Shown in pieces: positions 8,193 to 15,742 of a stretch of DNA of 64,000 bases. Numbering within the stretch: position 1 is the stretch's first letter; each line of letters starts with the position of its first letter. The notes below the pieces were generated by a model that saw only the letters and a program-made list of their open reading frames with translations, had not been told where the DNA came from and made no database searches. The stretch lies in NCBI RefSeq assembly GCF_016722925.1, contig NZ_JAEQNC010000001.1, forward strand, positions 248,001 through 312,000, given 5' to 3'. The translations under genes were made by a program, and so were the position numbers. The DNA comes from Phytoamicus setariae (GTDB taxonomy: Bacteria > Pseudomonadota > Alphaproteobacteria > Rhizobiales > Rhizobiaceae).

Positions 8193-9473
8193 ATGCCCGG
8201 TTATTCGGAGCCTGTCTGGGCCGAGGAGCATATCCGCAAGTCGAGCGGCGTGCCGCTTGAATCCGGCGAAACTGTCGATCTTGCTGTGGTGGGCGCTGGT
8301 ATTCTGGGTCTGGCCACGGCTTTTCATGCCGCGCGGAACGGCCTCAAGGTGCAAGTCATCGATGCGGGACGAATCGGCGACGGGGCCAGTGGCTTGAACG
8401 GCGGCCAGGTCATACCGGGATTGAAGTATGACCCGGAATGGCTGCTCCAACACTTTGGGCGCGAACGTGGCGAAGTGCTAATCAACTTTGCGTCGCAGAC
8501 TGCGGATGCTGTTTTTGACCTGATCCGCAAAGAGAAGCTTGACGTAGCCTACAATCGCAATGGATGGATCCAGGCCTGTCATACGGAAGCGGCCCTGAAA
8601 ACCGCGTCGAGCCGATTTGCCCAGTGGAAAGCGCTGGGCGCCGATGTCGAAATGCTGGATGCGCAGACGATCGAGCGGCTGATCGGCACCAGCAACTATC
8701 ACGGCGGCTTTCTTGACCGCCGCGCAGGTGTCATTCAGCCGCTTGCCTATACGATGGAACTGTCGCGCATTGCCGCGGCGGCCGGCGCGCGCATCACCGA
8801 AAACATGAAGTGCCGCAAGCTGGAGAAGCGGCAGGATCGCTGGCTGCTGACGATGGAAAACGGTGTCGAGATTGGTGCCCGATCGGTGTTGGTCGCGACC
8901 AATGCCTATACCGGCAATCTCGTGCCGGGCCTCGCCCAGACTCTGGTGCCGCTGCACTCCTTCCAGATCGCCACCGAGCCGCTGCCCGAACATGTGGCGC
9001 GCGATATCCTGCCGCAAGGGCACGCAGTCTCGGACTCGCGCCGCATCCTCGTCTACTACAGGCGCACGCCGGACCGGCGTCTCATTCTCGGCGGGCGAGG
9101 GCCGCTTTCCCGACCGAAGCATATCGACGATTGGTCGCATCTTGAGCGGGCCATGGCGCGGTTGTTTCCCTCGCTCTCCGATGTCGAGATTTCCAGGCGT
9201 TGGTATGGGCGTGTGGCGATGACGCCGGACCACCTGCCGCATCTCCACGAACCGGAGAAGGGGCTGCTGGCTTTTGTCGGCTGTCAGGGCAGGGGCGTCG
9301 GTCTGATGACCGCCATGAGCCGGCGGCTTGCCGACTATATTCTGACGGGCGATCAGGCCGCGCTTCCATTTCCCATAACGCCGATCAAGCCCATATCGTT
9401 TCACTTCCTGCGCAACATCGGGGTCGCGGCGACGATCGGATGGTATCGGATGCTGGACGCGATCGAACAATAG
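8193..9473 (+). CDS. PuuB-like FAD-dependent amine oxidase (gamma-glutamylputrescine oxidase type)
   Basis: A 426-residue DAO-family flavoenzyme. The FAD Rossmann motif VVGAGILGLATAFHAA is at about residues 30-46, followed by GDGASGLNGGQV, the loop typical of PuuB-like oxidases. The C terminus has GCQGRGVGLMTAMSRRLADYI, the usual flavin-contact region. Members oxidise a secondary or primary amine of gamma-glutamylputrescine or related compounds to an aldehyde, with hydrogen peroxide or a reduced acceptor. The genes that follow (polyamine-type ABC importer, XRE-cupin regulator, aldehyde dehydrogenase) support a polyamine-like substrate. No gamma-glutamylputrescine synthetase or hydrolase gene accompanies it, so the complete Puu route is not shown here. 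Confidence 0.8.
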   Translation: MPGYSEPVWAEEHIRKSSGVPLESGETVDLAVVGAGILGLATAFHAARNGLKVQVIDAGRIGDGASGLNGGQVIPGLKYDPEWLLQHFGRERGEVLINFASQTADAVFDLIRKEKLDVAYNRNGWIQACHTEAALKTASSRFAQWKALGADVEMLDAQTIERLIGTSNYHGGFLDRRAGVIQPLAYTMELSRIAAAAGARITENMKCRKLEKRQDRWLLTMENGVEIGARSVLVATNAYTGNLVPGLAQTLVPLHSFQIATEPLPEHVARDILPQGHAVSDSRRILVYYRRTPDRRLILGGRGPLSRPKHIDDWSHLERAMARLFPSLSDVEISRRWYGRVAMTPDHLPHLHEPEKGLLAFVGCQGRGVGLMTAMSRRLADYILTGDQAALPFPITPIKPISFHFLRNIGVAATIGWYRMLDAIEQ

Positions 9474-9561
9474 AGATGAACGGCGCGCATCGTCGTATTT
9501 TACTTGACAGTTTTTCAAACCGTGAAATCTTTAGACAGGATTTCACTTCTGAAAAATTGCC

Positions 9562-10449
9562 ATGTCTCAAATCAGTACATCGGCGGTCAAGACCTCAGGC
9601 GCCTCGCGGGCCAGGTTTCACTTTGCGATGCTGCTGCCGGGCGGCTTTGTCACTTTCGTCCTCATTCTGTTTGCTCTCGCGCTGGTGGTTTTTCTCGGTT
9701 TCCGCCTTAATGGTGGCAACCTTCTGGGTGACGGCTATACGCTCGGCAATTTTGCCACGGTGCTGTCCGATCCGCTCTATCTGACCGTCTCATTGCGTTC
9801 GATCCTGATTGCCGGTCTGGTGACGGCGACAACCGTGGTCACAGCCTATCCCGTCGCCTACTATCTGGCGTTCCATGCCGGCCGTCGCCGCAAGCTGATC
9901 CTGTTTCTGGTGACATTGCCGTTCTGGACGAGCTACTTGCTGCGCGTCTTCGCCTGGAAGATTGTGCTGGCCTATAATGGGGTGCTGAACTCGGCCCTCA
10001 TGGCCACCGGGCTCATCGACGAGCCGTCGCTGGCGTTTCTCAATACGCCCGCCGCCGTGGTCGTCACGCTGGCCCATGCCTATGCGCCGTTTGCCATCCT
10101 GCCGATCTATGTGGCGCTGGAGACGATGCCGAAGTCGTTGACCGAGGCGGCGGCAGATCTCGGCGCAAAGCCCTTCACCACCTTTCGCAAGGTGATCCTG
10201 CCCTTCTCCATGCCCGGCGTCCTGGCCGGTGCGCTCGTCGTTTTCGTCCCGACCATCGGCGATTATGTTACCCCCGCCTTGGTTGGCGGACCGTCCAGCA
10301 CGATGGTTGGCTCGCTGATCCAGGCCCAGTTCGGCAAAGCCAATGACTGGCCGTTCGGTGCAGCACTTGCGGTGTCGGTGATGTTGCTGATCGCGGCGCT
10401 TATCCTGACGGTCCGGTCGATGGATAAGAGATACGGGAGCAGGACATGA
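9562..10449 (+). CDS. ABC transporter permease, spermidine/putrescine type (PotB-like)
   Basis: A 295-residue inner-membrane permease of the MetI fold with six predicted membrane segments. The EAA loop that docks on the ATPase is visible near residue 200 (LTEAAADLGAKPFTTFRKVILP), which is the class for polyamine and opine-like importers. The N-terminal tail precedes the first membrane segment (FVTFVLILFALALVVFLGF). The next permease begins inside its stop codon (ATGA), so both are made together. The order permease, permease, binding protein, regulator, ATPase is intact, indicating a functional importer. Confidence 0.87.
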   Translation: MSQISTSAVKTSGASRARFHFAMLLPGGFVTFVLILFALALVVFLGFRLNGGNLLGDGYTLGNFATVLSDPLYLTVSLRSILIAGLVTATTVVTAYPVAYYLAFHAGRRRKLILFLVTLPFWTSYLLRVFAWKIVLAYNGVLNSALMATGLIDEPSLAFLNTPAAVVVTLAHAYAPFAILPIYVALETMPKSLTEAAADLGAKPFTTFRKVILPFSMPGVLAGALVVFVPTIGDYVTPALVGGPSSTMVGSLIQAQFGKANDWPFGAALAVSVMLLIAALILTVRSMDKRYGSRT

Positions 10450-11261
10450 GCGGTGGGGCGGCAGCGCCTGGGCAAGGCAGCCGTTGGCTCGGCGCCTATG
10501 TGCTGCTCTATATCGCCTTTCTCTATTTGCCGGTTTCGTTGATCCCGCTGTTTTCCTTTAACGATTCCATCCAGGCGGCGTTTCCGCTGATGGGTTTTAC
10601 GCTTGACTGGTATCGTTCGCTCGCCGGCAACGAAGCCTTGCGCAATGCACTGGTGAACAGCCTTCTGGTCGGCGTGTCCGCGGCAGGGATCGCCACATTG
10701 TGCGGCGTCACCATCTCCTACATGGATGTTTTCGGGCGCAACACGACAGCCCGGGCGATCTCGGCCATCGCCCGGCTGCCGATTCTCATTCCCGGGGTCA
10801 TCGTCGGCATTGCGCTGCTCATCCTCGTCAACCTTGCGGGCCTCGGGCCTTCCTTGCTGGCAATCGTCGCCGGCCACGTGCTGGCGGGCCTGCCGACGAC
10901 GGTGATCATCATGAAGGGCCGGTTCCAGGCCATTCCGCGCAGCGTCGCCGAGGCGGCTGAGGATCTGGGAGCGCGCGAAGCGCTGGTCTTCTGGCGGATC
11001 TTGCTGCCCCTTTCACTGCCGGCTGTAGCGTCGAGCTTCATGCTGGCGTTCCTGACCAGTTTCGATGAATTCATCATCGCTTTTTTCCTGGCTGGCTCAG
11101 AACAGACCCTGCCGCTTTATATCTGGAGTCAGTTGCGTTTCCCGATATCGCTGCCTGTCGTGATGGCGCTGGGCAGCGTGATCCTGCTCGCATCCGTGGT
11201 GATCGCCGGTGCTGCGGAGTTGCTCCGCAACCGGGGGCTTTCCGCCGGCGAGCGCCGATGA
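10446..11261 (+). CDS. ABC transporter permease, spermidine/putrescine type (PotC-like)
   Basis: A 271-residue second permease of the same importer, pairing with the PotB-like subunit to form the membrane channel. It has six predicted membrane helices and the EAA loop VAEAAEDLGAREALVFWRI near residue 165. It overlaps the preceding permease by 4 bases. The start of the binding-protein gene follows after about 40 bases with its own ribosome site, as expected because the binding protein is usually needed in excess. Confidence 0.87.
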   Translation: MSGGAAAPGQGSRWLGAYVLLYIAFLYLPVSLIPLFSFNDSIQAAFPLMGFTLDWYRSLAGNEALRNALVNSLLVGVSAAGIATLCGVTISYMDVFGRNTTARAISAIARLPILIPGVIVGIALLILVNLAGLGPSLLAIVAGHVLAGLPTTVIIMKGRFQAIPRSVAEAAEDLGAREALVFWRILLPLSLPAVASSFMLAFLTSFDEFIIAFFLAGSEQTLPLYIWSQLRFPISLPVVMALGSVILLASVVIAGAAELLRNRGLSAGERR

Positions 11262-11302
11262 CATCGAACCATAAGAACAAAACCACCAAGAGGAGAATGA
11301 TC

Positions 11303-12376
11303 ATGTACTGGGATACCGGAAATGCCAACCGCGTCAAAAAGACCGGACTTGCTGTTCTCACTGCAATCGTTACGTCCCTGGCGGGCCAGGCGCTGGCCGA
11401 TGGCAAGCTCAAATATTTCACCTGGTCGGGCTATGAGCTGCCCGATTTCAACAAGACTTTCCTTGCCGCCCATCCGGACGGCGTGGAATTCTCCATGTTC
11501 GGTGATGACGATGATGCCTTCACCAAGGTGAAAGCCGGTTTCAGGCCCGACGTGGCCCATCCTTGTTATGACAAGGTGGCGCGGTGGAACAAGGAAGGTC
11601 TGCTGCAACCAATCGATACCAAGCGTATCAAGAACTGGGAGAGCATATTCCCGACTTTCAGGAACCTGCCGGATATCCAGGCGGGAGACGGTAAGGTCTG
11701 GATGGTGCCGTGGGATTGGGGCAATACCTCAATTCTCTATCGCACGGACCTTGTGAAGGATCCTGAGAAGAGCTGGAACCTGCTCTGGGACAAGCAATAT
11801 GCCGGCCGCATGGCGACCATCGACGCCGTGCACGACACACCGCTCGTCGCCGCCGTGTTGGCAGGCGTAAATCCGTTCGACATGAGCCCGGCAGACTTGG
11901 AAAAGGTCGCCGAAAAGCTGCGCGAACAACGGCCGCTGTTGAGCGCCTACACCACCGACATGACTTCGGTCCAGCAGGCGCTCGCCAGCGGCGCGCTGGT
12001 CGCGGCCATGACCTGGAATGCTTCGGCGGTTGCGCTCAAGAAGCAGGGAGTGCCGGTCGAGTTCATGAACCCCAAGGAAGGTATGCTGACCTGGACTTGC
12101 GGCTACGTGCTGCTCAAGGATGCGACCAATGTCGATCTGGCCTATGACTTCATCAACAGCCGGCTGGAAACTGATGCCGGCAAATACCTGATCGAAGCCT
12201 ATGGCTATGGCAGTTCCACCAGCACTGCCTTTGCAGCAGTTCCCAAGGAAACGCTCGACAATCTGCAACTGCCTGCCGATCCTGACGTGATGCTGAAGAC
12301 CACGATCTTCACAGGTCCGATGAAGCAGAACGACGACCTCGCCAAGATGTTCGAGAAGATCAAGGCAGGCGGTTGA
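11303..12376 (+). CDS. periplasmic polyamine-type solute-binding protein of ABC importer
   Basis: A 357-residue periplasmic binding protein (PotD/PotF-like) that captures the substrate and delivers it to the permeases. A signal peptide is visible (KKTGLAVLTAIVTSLAGQALA with cleavage after ALA). The mature part opens with LKYFTWSGYE, the typical first beta strand of polyamine-binding proteins. Two ATGs lie 6 bases apart; I choose the second because the AGGAG site at 11291-11295 is then 7 bases away instead of 1. A longer frame starts inside the permease stop but has no better ribosome site. The ligand cannot be named from sequence. Confidence 0.86.
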   Translation: MYWDTGNANRVKKTGLAVLTAIVTSLAGQALADGKLKYFTWSGYELPDFNKTFLAAHPDGVEFSMFGDDDDAFTKVKAGFRPDVAHPCYDKVARWNKEGLLQPIDTKRIKNWESIFPTFRNLPDIQAGDGKVWMVPWDWGNTSILYRTDLVKDPEKSWNLLWDKQYAGRMATIDAVHDTPLVAAVLAGVNPFDMSPADLEKVAEKLREQRPLLSAYTTDMTSVQQALASGALVAAMTWNASAVALKKQGVPVEFMNPKEGMLTWTCGYVLLKDATNVDLAYDFINSRLETDAGKYLIEAYGYGSSTSTAFAAVPKETLDNLQLPADPDVMLKTTIFTGPMKQNDDLAKMFEKIKAGG

Positions 12377-12453
12377 ACCGGGAAGATCGCGCGGGCGAGG
12401 GCTCAGGTTCTCGTCCGCGTGGTATTCGAAACTGGCTGGGAAGGCGAGTGCAT

Positions 12454-13074
12454 ATGGTAGAAGAGTTGCAAGGCGTGGTGGAGAAGGCGAGCAGGGACAT
12501 CAGCGAGGCGGATGTGCTTGTCGGCCGCAGGGTAAGAGCGCTCAGGCTCGAGCGCAACCTGTCTCTCAGCGATCTCGGCAGCATGGCCGGAATCTCCATC
12601 GGCGCACTCAGCCAGATCGAACGTGGACTTACGTCGCTGCGGGTCAAGGTCATCTGGCCTCTGGCGGCGGCGCTTTCCGTCGAGCCAAGCGCATTGATCG
12701 GCGATGGTGCGGATGCTGCGGGCGATCTCTATTGCGTTCGTGCCCATGCGCGCCGCCCCTTGCCAGTGCGTTCGGAGGGCATCGCCAAACAGTTGCTGTC
12801 GCCACCCGGCGCGGCACTGACCGGCATGATGGTGATCGTCGAGCCCGGCGGTGGCACGGCGGAAGCCTATGCCCATGCCGGCCATGAGTTCGGCTACGTC
12901 CTGTCCGGGGAAATGGAACTGGTGGTCGACGGCACCGCCTACATTCTCAGGCAGGGCGACAGCTTCGCCTTCAAGAGCACGCTCTTGCACGCCTTCCGCA
13001 ACAACAGTCGTGTGCGTGGCGAGATACTCTGGGTCAATACCACAAAGCCATCCGAGGTACGCGACAATGGCTGA
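12454..13074 (+). CDS. XRE-cupin transcriptional regulator (PuuR-like)
   Basis: A regulator of about 206 residues. The N terminus is an XRE helix-turn-helix (VGRRVRALRLERNLSLSDLGSMAGISIGALSQIE), and the C terminus is a cupin fold (HAGHEFGYVLSGEMELVVDG, then LRQGDSFAFKSTLLHAFRN) that usually senses a small molecule. Proteins of this build repress putrescine and amine catabolism in other bacteria. It sits between the binding-protein and ATPase genes of the importer and overlaps the ATPase start, so it is co-expressed with the genes it probably controls. The chosen ATG follows a GGAAGGCGAG stretch; an earlier ATG overlapping the binding-protein stop gives 27 more residues that look unlike the family. 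Confidence 0.83.
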   Translation: MVEELQGVVEKASRDISEADVLVGRRVRALRLERNLSLSDLGSMAGISIGALSQIERGLTSLRVKVIWPLAAALSVEPSALIGDGADAAGDLYCVRAHARRPLPVRSEGIAKQLLSPPGAALTGMMVIVEPGGGTAEAYAHAGHEFGYVLSGEMELVVDGTAYILRQGDSFAFKSTLLHAFRNNSRVRGEILWVNTTKPSEVRDNG

Positions 13075-14146
13075 CCCGCTGCTGCGCCTCAAATCCGTGC
13101 GCAAGGAATTTGCGGGTGGCGTCATCGGGCTGGATGCCATCGATCTCGATATTGCCCAGGGCGAATTCCTGACTTTGCTAGGCCCTTCTGGATGCGGCAA
13201 GACGACGACGCTGCGCGTTATCGCAGGCTTTGAGGCACCGACCGGCGGCACGGTCCTGCTCGATGGCCGCGACATCACGCCACTCAGACCCTATGATCGG
13301 CCGGTGAACACGGTCTTTCAGGACTATGCGCTGTTTCCGCATATGAATGTGTCTGAAAACATCGAGTTCGGTTTGTGGCTGCGAAAGATCCCCCCCGCCG
13401 ACAGACGCAAGAAGGTTGCCGCCGCGCTCGACATGGTCGGGATGTCCGACAAGATCTCGGCTCGGGTGACGGAGCTTTCGGGCGGTCAGCGCCAGCGCGT
13501 TGCGCTTGCGCGCGCCATCGTCTGCGAGCCGCGCATGCTGCTCCTGGATGAGCCGCTTTCGGCACTGGATGCGCATTTGCGCGAGCAGATGCAGGTGGAG
13601 TTGAAGCGCCTGCAGTCGGGTCTCGGCACGACCTTCGTCATGGTGACGCACGATCAGACGGAAGCCTTGTCGATATCCGACCGTATTGTCGTCATGCATG
13701 ATGGGCGGATCGAACAGATTGCGTCGCCGGCAACGCTATATGACAGGCCGGCCACCCGCTTCGTCGCAAGCTTCATCGGCACAATGAATCTGCTCGAGGC
13801 TCGTTTTGCGGGATTGTCCGAAAGGATGATGAAGTTCGATGCCGACGGCCTGCATCTGTCGATACCGGCGGCGGGCGAGGCTCCGGGGCTCGGCGAGAGC
13901 CGGACGATTGGCGTCCGCCCGGAGGACATCCTCATATCGGCTGTCGCCGGCCCGGCAACGACGCCTGCCCGGGTGGCGAACATTGTCTTCCATGGCAAGG
14001 CACTGCGTATTCGGGCGGTGATCGGCACCGCTACGGAAATTGTCATCGATACGCCGCGCCAAGGCGAGACATCGGCGCTGCAGGCGGGTACGAATATTCA
14101 TGTGTATGTGAGGCAAGATGCCACTTGCCCGGTTCTTGCGGCCTGA
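13067..14146 (+). CDS. ABC transporter ATPase, spermidine/putrescine type (PotA-like)
   Basis: A 359-residue ATPase that powers the importer. Walker A is GPSGCGKTT (near residue 42), the Q loop is VFQDYALFPHM, the signature is LSGGQRQRVALARA, and Walker B is MLLLDEPLSALD. A C-terminal TOBE domain follows from about residue 290. The start ATG lies inside the regulator gene's end (8-base overlap); the open frame continues upstream through the regulator in another frame, which is not real. All catalytic motifs are intact. Confidence 0.92.
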   Translation: MADPLLRLKSVRKEFAGGVIGLDAIDLDIAQGEFLTLLGPSGCGKTTTLRVIAGFEAPTGGTVLLDGRDITPLRPYDRPVNTVFQDYALFPHMNVSENIEFGLWLRKIPPADRRKKVAAALDMVGMSDKISARVTELSGGQRQRVALARAIVCEPRMLLLDEPLSALDAHLREQMQVELKRLQSGLGTTFVMVTHDQTEALSISDRIVVMHDGRIEQIASPATLYDRPATRFVASFIGTMNLLEARFAGLSERMMKFDADGLHLSIPAAGEAPGLGESRTIGVRPEDILISAVAGPATTPARVANIVFHGKALRIRAVIGTATEIVIDTPRQGETSALQAGTNIHVYVRQDATCPVLAA

Positions 14147-14179
14147 TAACATCCGCGATCTTCGAAATGGGAGTGAATA

Positions 14180-15607
14180 ATGAGCAATAACCTGAAATTT
14201 TACATCGACGGTGAGTGGGTTGCCCCAGAGGTGCCATCAACGCTCGATGTCATCAATCCGGCAACCGAGGAAGCTTACACCAAGATTTCCCTTGGCTCGA
14301 AGGCTGACGTCGACAAGGCGGTTGCTGCAGCCAAGCGGGCTTTCGCAACCTTCTCCAAGACCCCGCGGGAACAGCGACTGGCGTTGCTCAAGAAGATTCT
14401 CGAAGTCTATAACGAGCGTTATGAGGACATCGCCCGCGCCGTATCCGATGAAATGGGCGCACCGATGAGCTTTGCGCTCGAAGCACAGGCCTGGGCTGGC
14501 CGTGCACATATGGAAGCGACCATCGCGGCGTTCGAAGATTACAAGTTCAGCGAAAAGCGCGGTTCGACCCTGGTCGTCAAGGAGCCGATCGGCGTCTGCG
14601 CGCTCATCACGCCCTGGAACTGGCCACTCAACCAGATCGTCTGCAAGGTGGCGCCCGCCATCGCAGCCGGTTGCACCGTGGTGCTCAAGCCGTCCGAAAT
14701 CGCGCCGATCAGCGGCATCGTGTTTGCCGAAGTCATGCATGCCGCCGGCGTGCCGAAGGGCGTCTTCAACATGGTCAACGGCAACGGTCCTGACGTCGGT
14801 CAGGTCATGGCTGGCCATCCCGATGTCGACATGGTCTCTTTCACTGGTTCCACCCGCGCGGGCATCATCGTTGCCAAGACCGCAGCCGATACCGTCAAGC
14901 GCGTGGCGCAGGAACTCGGCGGCAAGTCGGCCAACATCATCTTGCGTGATGCCGATTTCGAGACGGCCGTGAGCAAGGGTGTCGAGGGTTGCTTCGGCAA
15001 CACCGGACAGTCCTGCGATGCGCCGACCCGCATGCTGGTGCCGAAGGAACGTCACGACGAAGCGCTGAAGATTGCCAAGGTTGCAGCCGAAGGCTTCAAG
15101 ACCGGCGATCCGAAGGCCGCCGACACCAATCTCGGCCCGGTCGTCAGCCAGTTGCAGTACGACAAGATCCAACGGCTGATCCAGACCGGCATCGATGAAG
15201 GTGCAACCGTCGTCACCGGCGGGGTGGGCCGTCCGGAACATCTCAACCGTGGCTATTACATCCGCCCGACCGTCTTCGGCCATGTGACCGAGGAAATGAC
15301 CGTCGCCCGCGAAGAGATCTTCGGACCGGTGCTGTCGATCATTTCCTATGACGACGATGCAGATGCCATCCGCATCGCCAACGACACGGTCTATGGCCTG
15401 GCTGCCTATATCCAGTCGCAAGACATCAACCATGCCCGCGCTGTCGCTGCCGAGATGCGCGCCGGCACGGTCAATCTCAACTATCCGGATTGGGATACGT
15501 TCTCGTCGTTCGGTGGGTACAAGCAGTCGGGCAACGGTCGCGAGTATGCCGATTTCGGCATCCACGACTTCCTGGAAATCAAGAGCATCGTCGGTTACGG
15601 CGATTGA
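14180..15607 (+). CDS. NAD(P)-dependent aldehyde dehydrogenase
   Basis: A 475-residue aldehyde dehydrogenase. The catalytic Cys279 lies in GNTGQSCDAPTR, the general base is Glu245 in QELGGKS, and Asn147 in PWNWPL completes the oxyanion hole. Start has a clear GGGAGTGAATA ribosome site. It is the last gene of the polyamine-type group and ends at a hairpin terminator. In context it most likely oxidises the aldehyde released by the PuuB-like oxidase to the acid. Close relatives differ widely in substrate, so a specific name such as gamma-glutamyl-aminobutyraldehyde dehydrogenase would be a guess. Confidence 0.85.
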   Translation: MSNNLKFYIDGEWVAPEVPSTLDVINPATEEAYTKISLGSKADVDKAVAAAKRAFATFSKTPREQRLALLKKILEVYNERYEDIARAVSDEMGAPMSFALEAQAWAGRAHMEATIAAFEDYKFSEKRGSTLVVKEPIGVCALITPWNWPLNQIVCKVAPAIAAGCTVVLKPSEIAPISGIVFAEVMHAAGVPKGVFNMVNGNGPDVGQVMAGHPDVDMVSFTGSTRAGIIVAKTAADTVKRVAQELGGKSANIILRDADFETAVSKGVEGCFGNTGQSCDAPTRMLVPKERHDEALKIAKVAAEGFKTGDPKAADTNLGPVVSQLQYDKIQRLIQTGIDEGATVVTGGVGRPEHLNRGYYIRPTVFGHVTEEMTVAREEIFGPVLSIISYDDDADAIRIANDTVYGLAAYIQSQDINHARAVAAEMRAGTVNLNYPDWDTFSSFGGYKQSGNGREYADFGIHDFLEIKSIVGYGD

Positions 15608-15617
15608 TCTGATTTAG

Positions 15618-15647
15618 TTGACGGCGAGCCAGTTTGCTCGCCGTCAA
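15618..15647 (+). terminator. hairpin terminator after the aldehyde dehydrogenase gene
   Basis: A perfect 12-base stem (TTGACGGCGAGC and its complement) with a 6-base loop, 10 bases after the stop codon. There is no strong T run behind it, so termination may be partial. The facing GGDEF-EAL gene reads toward it and could share it. Confidence 0.65.
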
Positions 15648-15742
15648 TCCTTGAGTGCAGCGATGCCAAAAAAATGGCAACGAGCTACCCTCCATCATGC
15701 GCGCCCCGAGGCGGATATTATGGACGCAGATGCATTTAGTAC

